Assembly: GCA_037074705.1 (NCBI GenBank)
Contig: CM073591.1
Span: forward strand, 164,514,032-164,578,031
Length of the DNA stretch: 64,000 bases
Source of the DNA: Zhengitettix transpicula
Taxonomy: Eukaryota > Arthropoda > Insecta > Orthoptera > Tetrigidae
Direction of reading: 5' to 3'
Shown here: piece by piece, positions 47,901 through 58,580 of the stretch
Position numbering within the stretch: position 1 is the first letter of the stretch
Layout of the letters: every line of letters starts with the position of its first letter
Translations under genes and position numbers: made by a program
The notes under the pieces: generated by a model
Databases searched by the model: none
The model's input: only the letters and a program-made list of their open reading frames with translations
What the model was told of the DNA's origin: nothing

Positions 47901-48554
47901 AATTCCCGTTTTACTGAAAAACAGTTAAAACGCAAAAAGGTGTAGTAAAAATATGATTACTTTTATATCGCTTACCGTATTGATCAGAATTTGAAATGTG
48001 TGTGAATAAAGTTTGGTACTTTTTGGGTACGTAACGTTTCACGTTAAGAGAAAAATGAATAAAAATTAAATAGCGATATGTAAAAGAATACCTTTAGATA
48101 CGCGAGAAGTAAGTAAAAAATAAAAATAAAATGGGAAACTTCGATCATAAGGAAGCTTGTGTTCCATAATTAGGATAACCAGAATTTTAACGGTGCGACT
48201 CAATTACTGTAATAGGCGTGAATCTATTTGGTAGTTGACAACTATATGAAGTACAGAGAATGAATATTTTCCAGCAGAATATCACATACAAACATCGTTG
48301 TATAGAGTTTTAGTTAGTAATTGAGAAGTATAAATATCCTTTTTTAATTTTCTATCTCCTCTGTACGCGCTCAGATCTTTGTCTAAGAACATACAATAAA
48401 CATTTTGTTTATAAATAGTCACGTAAATCTCCAGTGTAAAGATGATTCTCATTTAAAATTTTGAAATATATTATATTTGATATGTTTATACATTATATGC
48501 TGAATTATAGCTATCATAATCATTTCAGAACGTAATCATCATTACTTATAAACT
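44951..48554. other. No gene seen
   Basis: AT-rich with a poly-C run at 45957. GC-richer stretches at 45190-45410 and 47090-47400 have short open frames (69-100 codons) on both strands without recognisable domains. Confidence 0.45.
45957..45972. repeat. Poly-C run (16 C)
   Basis: Sixteen consecutive C. Its length is prone to sequencing error. Confidence 0.95.
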
Positions 48555-48720
48555 GACGAACAATTTTTCTCCAGCGTTTCCACATTGTGCTGCTTTCATA
48601 AAGTTAGTCCCTGTCGTCCTCTTAATGCCATATCAAATGGCCGTCCATTTGTTCTCTTATGATCTCTTTGCCAATAGGACATCTACTCTCCTGGCAATGT
48701 GTTTGAGAATACCACCACGT
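48555..48720 (-). pseudogene. Possible LINE C-terminal tail relic
   Basis: Read on the minus strand, the segment gives fragments such as GRQGL then AAQCGNAGEK and W-K-V in adjoining frames. These match the GRP-RW...A-R--WR---A-V--W tail that follows the reverse transcriptase in the same LINE type as at 24.4-25.1 kb. It is short and broken, so the call is tentative. Confidence 0.35.
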
Positions 48721-49149
48721 TCGTAGTTTTCATACCTTCATACAGTCATCTTGAACTATTTTGACTTCTTGCATTTTGAAAACATTCTTTCCATTTATTA
48801 TTAAAAATTGTGATACGTTTCTATATATACTACAAGTTGAGTTGTAAAAGTATATTCCATTAGAATAGTATAAAATTATTTTTCAAATAAGCTTTGTTCA
48901 AGCATTATTCTGATAATGACCTGTGATATCAAAAATATCTTTGTTAATAATATTAGAACAATTTTAATGTAAATATTCGTTGCACATTTCCTTTGTGAAC
49001 TTCAAGATATACTTTAGTCCTCGTAATGAGCCCTTATATATAATTTATTTTATTTCAATGACCGTGTATAACAGTTATTGATGTTAAGTGTAAGTATGAA
49101 TGTTGAATGATGTTGATGCATGAAAGAGGATCAGGAATCAAGAAACATT

Positions 49150-49292
49150 GTTTTTCAGCCGTCAGCCTGTGGAGTAGGGGTCAGCGTGACTGCCTCTCAT
49201 CATGTTTGCGCATGGATGTTTGTGTGCGTGAGAGAAACTACCGTCAAATCAGTCGCTAATAACCTGAGCTGTTGACGCGACTCTAAATAATT
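49150..49292 (+). mobile_element. Decayed tRNA-derived SINE
   Basis: The head AGCCTGTGGAGTAGGGGTCA resembles the tRNA-like start of insect SINEs with an A-box, followed by CGTGACTGCCTCTCATCATG. The GCATGGATGTTTGTG stretch also occurs in the 29.7-kb SINE. The B-box is not recognisable. An AT-rich tail (TAAATAATTAAATAA) ends the unit. Confidence 0.45.
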
Positions 49293-50270
49293 AAATAATT
49301 TTTTTTTTCAGCTAACGGGGTTTAAGATCGGGCTTCGTTTGACTGCATGAAGAAAGCGACGGTTTGGTGTTGATGGTTTTAAGAAGCAATTACAGTCGCT
49401 AAAAGGCTGGTATTATGCATAATATTATGTTTTAGCGTCTGTAACTATTCTGAGGTTACTACTAGAGTTCTCTGACCTATTCAGATGTGTCTTGATATAT
49501 GAGGTTGCATAAGATAATTGAGGACATGTCAGATCAGATTGGCTGCAAACTTAAGTTGTAGAACTCAACGTTGGTTGAGGGGAAATTCAATATGAGTTGC
49601 CACTTTTGCGAAGGGAGGACCGAGTACAATTAATATTTACCTCGGCGAAGCCGAAACACTCGTTTTCACGGCGCCGACGCTGAGTGACACCGAGTAACCA
49701 CTGGCGAGCGGATCTGTTTACCTATCTACTAATTGTTTTCTACCGAGAACGCAACTTTCACCATCACCACTAGGACCAGCGCTCCGCGTCGCCAGCCGCC
49801 TAATGCAAAGTGTGGCCTTTACTACTCCATGTGCCAGCTATAAATTTCGTAGAATGATTTTAGGTATAATCACCCAAAGGCACCCTTAGAGCCGAAATTA
49901 GGACATGTTTCTTGCTCCTAGAAGGCTAAATAACAAGGGTTATTTCAATAATTATTTCATTATTATTAATTTATACTAATAAAAGCGTTTCATATTCAAA
50001 TATTACTTTCTATAATCTTGAAATGTTAAAAGAAGCGAGTATTATAATATTTTAATGGATAATTGATTACCTAAACTTAATAAAAATTCAATATCTCAAA
50101 TTATGAAATTAAAGCAAAACAACCCTGACCGTTACACGAAGTCAGTTAACTCCTACTTTCGGTTCCTTTCTAATTTTACTAATTCCAGAAGATTGAGGAA
50201 TGTCTTCTCATTTTCAAATAGTAGGTGACTAGGCCTATTGAATTATTTTCTTTTCTTCGAGTAAATTTAA
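49293..50270. other. No gene seen; one GC-rich stretch
   Basis: The 49640-49810 stretch is GC-rich (ACGGCGCCGACGCTGAGTGA) and could be regulatory. Otherwise AT-rich. Confidence 0.4.
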
Positions 50271-50570
50271 GAAACAATTTCAATTCAAGCATGGATAGAA
50301 GAAAATCCTAATATTACCATTAAAGAAATGAGAATAAGAATCCATGAAAAGTTAGGATTAAATATCAGTAAATCTACAGTACACCGCCGTATGCAAAAGA
50401 TGAAATTCTCATATATTACACCTAGACCAGTTAATAATGAACAAGATAAACGTAAACAAGAAAAATTCAAAGAAAATCTCAGTGGAGGTAATACCAAATG
50501 TCCAGAAAAAGAGCTTTTTTTCTTTGATGAATCATTTCAAGTGTTCCTGCCAATAATTTATGTGACATAG
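50271..50570 (+). pseudogene. Fragment resembling a bacterial IS630-family transposase
   Basis: An open frame of 99 codons without its own plausible start; the first ATG is codon 20 and a stop lies just upstream at 50268. Residues ~8-50 read as the winged helix-turn-helix typical of IS630-type transposases: WIEENPNITIKEM, then GLNISKSTVHRRMQKM, then FSYITPRP. A basic linker follows (KRKQEKFKEN), then the first catalytic aspartate in FFFDES (D87). After that the frame leaves the family pattern and stops at 50568, so the second Asp and the Glu of the DDE triad are absent. The phrasing is much closer to bacterial IS630 proteins, including those of insect endosymbionts, than to the Tc1/mariner elements of animal genomes. 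No terminal inverted repeats were seen. Alternatives are a eukaryotic IS630-like element or an assembly artefact. The family assignment is from memory of motif patterns. Confidence 0.7.
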
Positions 50571-51029
50571 AATTACCTTGCCAAACGTCACTATTCACCT
50601 CGTCACCGTCTTGTAGTTGTTTCCTTATATATATTATTCTTAATAAAAATTATATGCAAATATTTTAGATTTATTGTGACGGAATGGCTGTGGAAGTCAT
50701 GGAGTGGAATGGGATTACGCATTATCGGTGAGTGTAATTACTAGATGCCTTCTATTGTCCAATATCCAATTTGTCACTTCTCTAATTACTTGAATTGTTT
50801 GATATCGAAAACTAACAGGCGTGCAAAGACAAACAGAGTGAAAATTTGTTATATAGTTTGTTAGGTTTATTATTCACTGAACGTGAAGAGTACATCTGTT
50901 GTAAAAAATAATTTGGACAGGGGCTTTGTTTAGAAAATAGAACTTGATGTATTGTGTGATAGGAAATGATTATTTTGAATTACATTTGTTTCATCTTCTT
51001 CTTTCTTAGAAAAAAAACTGAATATATGT
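50571..51029. other. No gene seen
   Basis: AT-rich stretch between the IS630-like fragment and the tandem repeats. Nothing recognised. Confidence 0.5.
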
Positions 51030-52240
51030 GAGTGTATGTTCCGCATAAAAATCTAAACGCATAGAGCAATTTCGACCAAATTTTTACACATGTTCCGTTA
51101 TAACCGAAAACAAACATTTTTTTTAGGTAAGGCACTACTAAAACCCTTAGTTGGTGGGGGCTGAAAATTTTCAAACGTTCTAAAACGACCGATATTTGAT
51201 TTAAAGAATAGTTTTCTTGAACAATGAAAATTAATATTGTTTCTCTCGATGTTGTTTGTGCATTATTTCAATCCCTTTCGACATGCGAGGGATCGGGGAG
51301 GAGGGATGCTACATAAAACGCGAAAACAACAGAGATTGGTGTCGAATCGGCGGTTATGAGTTTTTCTGAGTGTAATTATAATATTAAACTTCAGGGTTAC
51401 GTTGTAGCTTATCCCCTTCGAGTGGGGGATGGAAGAGGACAGCACTGTTCCACATAAATCTTAAACGCGTGCAGAAAATTTTACCAAATTTTCCACACTT
51501 TTTCCTTAATCTCCGGGAACAAACATCGAATTAAACACCCCTACAACCGTTTGGTGATGGTGGAAGGGGTAAAATTTTAAAGAAATTCCACATCGGTAAT
51601 TATTAGCGTCGAATGAAACATTTTCAGGAACGTTAAATTTGGTACTTTAATTCTAAATTCTGTTCATTCCTAATTTCAACCTGTAATGATAATGTAAGGG
51701 AGCATCCATAGGATTGGGGGTGGCAGAGGAATACATAAAAATAATCCAAAAACGACCGAGAATGGTGTTAATTCCGGGATTATGGATACGCTGAGTTTTA
51801 TTCTGACTTTCAACATGACGGTTAAGTTTTACTTCATCCCATAGGTGCTGGAGTCGGGGAGGAAGGGTTGGAAGGCCGTTACATAATTATGATTCGAAGG
51901 CAAGCGAGATAGGTGTTCGAGTCCTCGGTTAATGCAGGCATTCAGTTTAATTCTGACATTCAACAAGCCGGTAAGTTGGACAAGGGTGAGACAAATTTCC
52001 GCGTACAATAATAAACGCGTGTTAGTTAATCATTCGGTCCGCTAAAATTATTATATGAAGAAGAAACCAGAGCTCCACCTATCCCTTTGGAACAGTTAAA
52101 GACTCTTATACTAAATGCTACGGACTCAAAGAACCCAAGAACCATTATTAGAGATTACCAAATATTCTCTACATCATTCATAAATGTATGAAAAAAATAA
52201 ACGCGTGAAGCAAATACTTATAAGTTTTATACACATGTTA
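51030..52240 (+). repeat. Degenerate tandem repeat, ~140-bp unit, related to 38.2 kb
   Basis: CATAAA-type anchors with AAACGCG or a variant lie near 51044, 51312, 51453, 51734, 51882, 52003 and 52192. Several intervals are near 140 or twice 140. Units contain CGAAT-GGCGGTTATGAG or TTCCGGGATTATGGAT phrases and a run of G (GGGGAGGAGGGATG, GGGGAGGAAGGGTTGG). It adjoins the 29-bp array without a break. Confidence 0.6.
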
Positions 52241-52284
52241 CTTACGATCCGGGAAAAAATTCAGGATGTGTAAAACACGTATAA

Positions 52285-53395
52285 GTAAGGGGGTGTCGAG
52301 CATTTTTCACTCTCTTAGGGCAACAGGATTATTTTTGATTCTCCTAAAGAATGGGCAGTATTTTTGAATCCATAAAAGTTCCGGAAATAATTAAAGGGCC
52401 GGGCTTAATTTTACACTTTCAAGGAAACTTTGACTCACTTAGGGTAAGGAGGTAATTTATGACTCTTAAGTTTTGACTGTAATAGCTGGAGTATTTTTGC
52501 CTCTCTTAGGGTACACCGACTTTTTATATTAGGTACTGAAATATTTTTGACACTCTCAAGGTAGCTGAATAAATTTTTAATCTCGATGTGTCCAGGGAGA
52601 ATAATTTACTCTTTTAAACTGCTGAGAAATTTTTTTAATCTCATATAATGCCCAGTTTATTTTGAACTATTTTAACGTTCCGGAATTATTTTTACTCTCT
52701 CTATATACCAGAAATATTTTTTAATATTTTTTGTTTCCGGAAATATTGCGTCTTAGTGTACCAGTAGTATTTCTGATTCTCATAGGTACTGAGAGTAATT
52801 TTAATTATCTTAACATACTGGGAGTATTTTAGATTCGCTTAAAGTACCGAAGTAATTTAGCCTACTGCATTATTCTACAGTTACGTAACGTATCGGAAGT
52901 ACTTTTGAGACTTTTAAGTTATCGAGAGTATTTTTTATTCTCTTCGGGTGCTTAGCTTCCTTACGTTTTCTGGAGAAATTATTAATCTTTTTATTTTTGA
53001 CAGTATATGACTACCAAAGAAATGTTGACCCTTAGTGACCCGGGAGTATAAATTATTCTTTTAAGGTACGCAGAAAATTTTTGACTGTTAATATACTGAG
53101 AATATTTTACAATTTCATATGTTACCTTGATAATTTTTGGCTCTTAAAACGTTCCGGAAGCATCTTTAATTTTCATGAGGTACCAGGTATATATTTGGTA
53201 ATTTGGTTACTTCGAATATTTTTCTCGCTTTTGGGTTCCGAGAGTATTATTGAATCTCTTAAGGTAAAGGAAATATTTTTGGCTGTCTCGTGGTACCTGG
53301 TACGCAGTCTAACTCTATTATGGCGCGGGGAGTGTTTGAGGCACTTTCAGAGTACAGGTATTTTTGTCTGTCTCAAGACGTCTTCATACCCGCTA
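52285..53395 (+). repeat. Diverged minisatellite, ~29-bp unit, about 1.1 kb
   Basis: The approximate consensus is GGTACCGGGAGTATTTTT followed by GACTCTCTTAA. Clear units include GTACTGAAATATTTTTGACA (52533), GTACCAGTAGTATTTCTGAT (52758) and ATACTGGGAGTATTTTAGAT (52814). About 35 units fit, most differing from the consensus at many positions, so the array is old. The 105-residue plus-strand frame at 53081-53398 is a read-through of the array, not a gene. Confidence 0.75.
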
Positions 53396-53399
53396 TGAT

Positions 53400-53562
53400 T
53401 AAATTAACATTCCGTCGGCGTGGGTAGAGGGTGTGAAATGTAAATGATCCAAAAGGGACGCTCTAAATGCCGGCTAAATCACGTGTTGACCAAGATATTA
53501 ACTTCGGATTAAATGCTTTTCGGGGCTTATATAAATAAATACCCGGGCAACACCGCTAGAAT
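53400..53562 (+). repeat. Possible terminal part of the composite repeat (Helitron-like end)
   Basis: Ends ATACCCGGGCAACACCGCTAG (53540-53559 and next base). A GGGCAAC-CCG hairpin remnant close to CTAG resembles the 3' ends of Helitrons, which also often hold internal tandem repeats. The base after CTAG is A, whereas Helitrons are usually followed by T. Weak. Confidence 0.25.
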
Positions 53563-54239
53563 GTAATAAAATTGGACTGTTTTTCGTCTGAAATAATTTA
53601 ATAAATAATTAGAAAAAATGAGACCATAAATACAATTAAAGTAATGAAAATTATATTAACTTACGATTCGACCTTAATATAGATCTTCATAAAAAAATTA
53701 CATTGTCAAATATTTTAGGTTTAAAGTTTCCTTTTGTTTGACAAATACCATCACTGTGGTCCAATCGTACCGGGTATGAATATTTTCATTAATTTAATTA
53801 CATTTCCCTATATATCCTTTTAAGTGTTACATTAGTCTTCTACTTCCATTAATTGTTACATTATTCTTCTACTGTGAGGATTTTGTCTAAAAGCTTTGGA
53901 GCAGTTATTCAGGGAGATGGTATAACTTTGGGAGGTTCCTTGATATTACCGAGTTGAGTTACTGTGCGAAGTTTTTCGTGTGTAATGTGGTTGAGATAGT
54001 AGGACTCTCATGTAATTTATGGTGCTGCGACGAAATTATTTTTATCGAAGATTGGTTATTGCATTATTCATTGATTTTACTCTTATAAAAGTCGATATAT
54101 TTCTCTCTATTTTCGTCTGTATCATTATGTTTCATTCTGACTTTCTACTATATACTATGTACTGTACTTTATAAATTTTCCTAAATCCTCACTCTGTTTC
54201 CACGTTCTCAGAATTCACCTTAGTCTCCGACTAGGGGAA
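53563..54239. other. No gene seen; AT-rich DNA
   Basis: Nothing recognised between the composite repeat and the CpG-rich patch. Confidence 0.5.
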
Positions 54240-54620
54240 CACCAGTAAAATACTACCTCCGGTTTAAATTCACTATTTTAATTAAACTTCGAATGTAAAC
54301 AGACGAGCTGCCGTTTGAACACACCACTCCGGCGCCTTTAACTTTATAACATATTAGGCATTTCTTGGCCGTGGCAGTCGAGGACGGCGGCGTCGCAACT
54401 GCTGGTGGGCGCCGGCGCCGGCCCAGTGGCTCACTTTCAGCGCCGCCGCTCGATATAGTCACGTGACGTCAGCACATCCTGACGCGCCGCGCCCAGCATC
54501 CTCACCTGGAACGGGGCTTGCTTAGTGTCGTGCCATCAAACAGGCGACTGCCAATGAACTGGAAACATAGAGCCGGAATGCAGTCGGAAGTATGATTCCG
54601 TTCCCGTAAGTTCGTGACTC
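54240..54620 (-). promoter_or_regulatory. CpG-rich patch: candidate promoter and untranslated first exon of the K2P gene
   Basis: This patch is strongly GC- and CpG-rich against AT-rich surroundings. At 54459-54471 an E-box (CACGTG) overlaps a full cAMP-response element (TGACGTCA). On the minus strand a good donor CAG|GTGAGG marks a possible exon end at 54506. The next acceptor on that strand with coding support is at 39824, which would make a first intron of about 14.7 kb. A minus-strand reading frame at 54253-54462 (69 residues, Arg/Pro/Ala-rich) has no recognisable domain and is probably chance in GC-rich DNA. The promoter role and the link to the channel are inference; the patch could belong to another gene or be an unrelated CpG island. 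Confidence 0.3.
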
Positions 54621-55389
54621 AAGAAAAGTTTCTTGGTCTACTGGGAAGCTCTTCATCAATTATTCATTTCTGGAGGCGAACGTGGAATCAGAGATACATA
54701 AAAACACTGTGCGCTTCCGATAAAGCATTTGTAATTCTCTCTTTTAATATTCCCACATTTCTGACGTTTTTGTACTGCCATGTTCGGTGTGCTTCCTGCC
54801 ACCTTGAACATATATTAATACCTTTTTATGCTGTACTTCAGAAATATTAGTTACAGATAAAACATATTTTACAAATCATTGAACAAAGAATTATCAATAA
54901 TGAAAAGAAGCACTTTGGTCAGGTGAACAATTAAATACCTTTTCCTTTAAACAATAAATAAAATATATTAAATTAAAAAATACAAAATCCTAATTAATTA
55001 AAGCTTTACTAGACTGCCGAATGTATGAAGAAGACTAGAAAAAATCATTATTTTTAATCCTTGGCCTTGACTGTTTCTCTGTCTACTCATAAAACAGGTA
55101 TCATTCTTCTGTATAATCTCATATACGTTTGCAAACAACATTTTACAATCGATTATTTTCTCATTATGTTACGATTTTTCTTTTTATTCGATTTGACTAT
55201 TTTTTAAAGTTTTTAAAATTAAAGTAACGGGTTTTTTCTTCTTGTTTACGGATTAATCCTGTCTCACTTATATATTTTCCTTTTTTATTTTTTCTCATTA
55301 TAATAATTGACTATTTACATATTTTAATCATTTGGATATTAATTATTTAGTATTTTCTTTTATATTTCTTATTGCCTATTAATTAGGTA
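54621..55389. other. No gene seen; AT-rich DNA
   Basis: Would hold upstream promoter sequence if the CpG-rich patch is a minus-strand first exon. No TATA box at a convincing position. Confidence 0.4.
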
Positions 55390-55625
55390 ATATAGCCAAA
55401 TAACAGACAAAATGAGGTGATAAATTAAATACCGCACAACGTTTCTCAAACAGCCTTTGGTCGGGTGATTAATTTGAACAGCTAAGTTCGTAAACTGGAT
55501 TGTTTGGCTGAGTCGTACTCACGGATCTTGTGTTTTTAATCACCTGACAAAAGGAAAGAGGATTCCAGAAACGTTGTGTGAAATTTATATTAACGCCTCA
55601 TTTTATATCTTATTTGGCTATTTTA
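55390..55625. mobile_element. Foldback element with ~80-bp inverted arms of the same family
   Basis: Left arm 55390-55475 and right arm 55538-55625 are inverted copies. Both run from TAATCACC through a GA-rich box, GAAACGTTGTG and a (C)CTCATTTT stretch to TTATTTGGCTAT. The end sequence ATAGCCAAATA matches the foldback at 26.2 kb. It has no coding potential. Each arm carries one copy of the hairpin/GAAACGT motif facing outwards. Confidence 0.6.
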
Positions 55626-56195
55626 TATAATTAATATACTTTTAACACAGACGTATTATATTTTTTAACGCATTTGTTTCATTTGTGCTTGGTGTTTGTT
55701 TATCATTGCTATATTTTCATAGATTTGTTCTTTATTGTTGTATTTTGTTATCTATTTATGTAATGCTACTTTGACAGGGCCTATTTCTTCAGATGAGGAC
55801 GAATCGATGAAATCAAACAAATAAAATTATTGATATATTAATAAATGAACTTCCTTACATATTTCCGTTAACTCTGCTATTTTTCTATATTTTTCTATCC
55901 GCTTTCTAATTTCATTCAAGACTGGTTTTCTTACGTTTCCGGTTGCCATATTCCAATCGCGTCTTATGACATAATACCTATTTTTCAAAATTTGGTTTCT
56001 CTCCATGGAATTATGTGGTTTATTCTTTAAGCAGAATCGATTCGTTAGGATATATACAAAAAAACTTTATCCTTGTTTGTCAGTTTTCTTTGTATCGTAA
56101 TTCGTAATTATTTACGATTTTTTAACAGAGCCTTCAATTGTATGTCACGACCAAATTCCTTTAAAAAATTAAAGAATGCAGTATTTCTCGGTGTA

Positions 56196-56358
56196 AATAA
56201 TGAATAAAATATTCTCGGACTTCTGAACCGAGTGAAAAGATGTAGTCGCAACGTTTTTCAAAGAAGCTAGAAGACGATGACAGTGAACGTCATCGAAACG
56301 TCACGCCTACATCTTTTTACTCGGTTAGAAGATCGATAATATTTCATTCAATTTATGT
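56196..56358. mobile_element. Foldback element with ~60-bp inverted arms and GATGAC hairpin
   Basis: Left arm 56200-56262 and right arm 56293-56355 are inverted copies sharing CTACATCTTTT-ACTCGGTT and an AT-rich end. In the centre GATGAC (56276-56281) pairs exactly with GTCATC (56289-56294), directly followed by GAAACGTC (56295-56302). Arm sequence differs from the 26.2 and 55.4 kb foldbacks, so this is a second subfamily of the same architecture. Confidence 0.5.
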
Positions 56359-56769
56359 TTTACTATCCCAATATTATACATCGTATTTGAAGTATATCTT
56401 TCTGTTTTTGAACTTTGGTTAATTACGAGTTCCTTAAGTCAAATTTTGTATTTGATAAATAATCTTAAATGTTTACGTCATCAATATCACTGGTATATAA
56501 TGCAATACGCATAAAATATTTTCTCTTTTACATATACATATTTTCCTAGTGAAATATTGTAGTAATTTGATTCATCTTTCTGCCAGCATTGAAGCCACTG
56601 CACTTTTACTTTTCCAGGTTCATGCTCGTTTTGGTCAACGCTTTTTTAAATTTCATATTTTCGGCTTTGCTAACATACGTCTTCCGATGTGCACTTAAAC
56701 GTCTACATATTTACGTTTTAGGTAACTGTTTGCAAAATTTACTGCAACTGCTACACCCAATTATGATTA

Positions 56770-56935
56770 AATACCAGTCTCATTCGTCACATACGTCGGT
56801 ATGTCACATTCGTCACATTTGTCTCACGTGCAACATTCCTCACTAACGCCATGCTCGTCACGATTGTCACAAACGTCACATGCGTTATATTCGTCACATA
56901 CGTTATATTCGGTGCATGCGCCACATTCCACAGAA
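56770..56935 (+). repeat. Degenerate 9-bp tandem repeat (CGTCACATT-like)
   Basis: Repeated CATTCGTCACATACGTC..., GTCACATTCGTCACATT, CACAAACGTCACATGCGTTA: a 9-base unit near CGTCACATT with variants such as CGTTATATT. About 17 units. Confidence 0.7.
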
Positions 56936-57675
56936 CGCACATATTAATTACAGTCATATCAAAATTAAATCAATTATAAAAAAATTAAATAAAATTTCAT
57001 TCTTTACATAATTTGGAACATTACCATTCGCCATTCTTTGTTCACATAGAAGTAGTTACAACTCAACGTTCACCAATAAAAAGTAAAAATTGTTTACCAT
57101 TGACACTGCTCTAAAGTAAGCCTCATAGGATTTCTAACTTGGACAATTTTTCTCTTAATCGATACAAAACTGATACTGTATCTATTGAATACAACTAAAA
57201 ATCTTTGGAAAAATTATACAATGCTATACAATTTATATTTATTATAAATGGTTATTTGTAGATCGGTCTATAAGTAATCTTGTACTACTCAGATCTAGCG
57301 CAGATGACAAGCGAAAAGAAATATGTGTATAACAATGCCGTTGGACCATATCAATTTCCAGTCATTATTCGTCAGATATGATGTAAAATATTTATGACGT
57401 ACTGACGTTATTTCAGTGAATACAATGCTAATAATTTGTAATGCTGTTAGAAGAAATAATGAAAATCAAGTACGAAGTTATATATTTCTTATAATTACGC
57501 AGCTGAATGGGTTGAAAATAATTAAATTTGAGTTTTAAATATTTTATAATCACTTGATGTTTAATAATCTTGCATACAGCAAGTATATTTATATAAGTTC
57601 TGCAACAAATAATAATTTCGACTATTGAACTGAATATATTTCATTTTATATAACTTTATTGCGTAGTGTATTGTA

Positions 57676-57697
57676 TAATAATAATAATAATAATATG
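57676..57697. repeat. (ATA)n microsatellite
   Basis: Short trinucleotide ATA run in AT-rich sequence. Confidence 0.9.
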
Positions 57698-58329
57698 TAA
57701 CTATATTTACTATTTTATTTATTGGCATTTAGCCTTCGCAGTAATAATCAGCGATATAAAATATTAAATTATCTTGTTTTATTGTTGTTAAAGTCAGATT
57801 TATATTCATATAATTTTTATATTAACAATATATAGTGGTTAGTAGTATAAACAACTATCGACAAACGAGATATTACGAACAGTTTTCGGGGTGGACCGTA
57901 CATTTTTTAAAAAAATTATATTAACAATTTGGACGTGAATGTAGTTTTTAATATACAAGAATATTTGTTACACAAGTGTCCTCTCCTATTTACAGTTGAT
58001 AAATTTCAATTTCAAATACGCGGGAGAATCTTAAGCACAAATACATTAGCCGTAGCGCTAGTATATTTCATCCAAATTCATAAGTGGTTTTATTAATGAT
58101 CCCGAGATGTATTACGAACAGAGTATATGAAAGATGAAGATTGTCAGATTGAAACGTGACCTCACTAAGTATTTGAATGATAAAATTTGATTAATATTTG
58201 AGTATAAACAGGAAACAAATTATAATTTTACGTAAATAAAGAATAGGAGAAGAATACAGGAAAGAAAGTAATATAAAAAGTGAATTATAAATGACCAAAC
58301 TGAAATAATTATATTTTATAACTTTTTTG

Positions 58330-58580
58330 TCTGTGCCTGGAACAGTTTAGGAGGCAGCTGGCCGACTGTTTCAATAGGAATAGCAGACAACACTTAACGT
58401 ATGCTCAAGGTCTGCGACCCCGGAACATAAACCTCTCAAAACACACCGAGGTGCCTCGGATTGCGGGAACCTTAGTTCAAAAAACCAGAGAGGGGAGATG
58501 GCATCCCCAAAGGTAGCTGCGGCATAGCTCTCTGTGAAGGTTCACCTGCGAGAGAATTCTCTCACAGGCTTCCTAGTCAT
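58330..58580 (+). repeat. Dispersed repeat family, 3' part, copy 8
   Basis: Starts TTTAGGAGGCAGCTGGCCGA and runs through CTGCGACCCCGGAACATAAA, CCGAGGTGCCTCGG, GAGAGGGGAGATGGCATCCC, to a CACCTGCGAGAGAATTCTCTC end that can form a small hairpin. Confidence 0.65.

Larger units (their letters stand above)
56359..58329. other. No gene seen apart from the 9-bp and ATA repeats
   Basis: AT-rich. Nothing else recognised. Confidence 0.5.

Noticed and set aside
53081..53398. 105-codon plus-strand open frame
   Set aside because: It reads through the diverged 29-bp minisatellite and its protein is only a translation of the repeat unit.
54253..54462. 69-codon minus-strand frame as a coding exon
   Set aside because: Arg/Pro/Ala-rich translation of CpG-rich DNA with no domain. 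It lies beyond the donor at 54506 and so inside the inferred intron.
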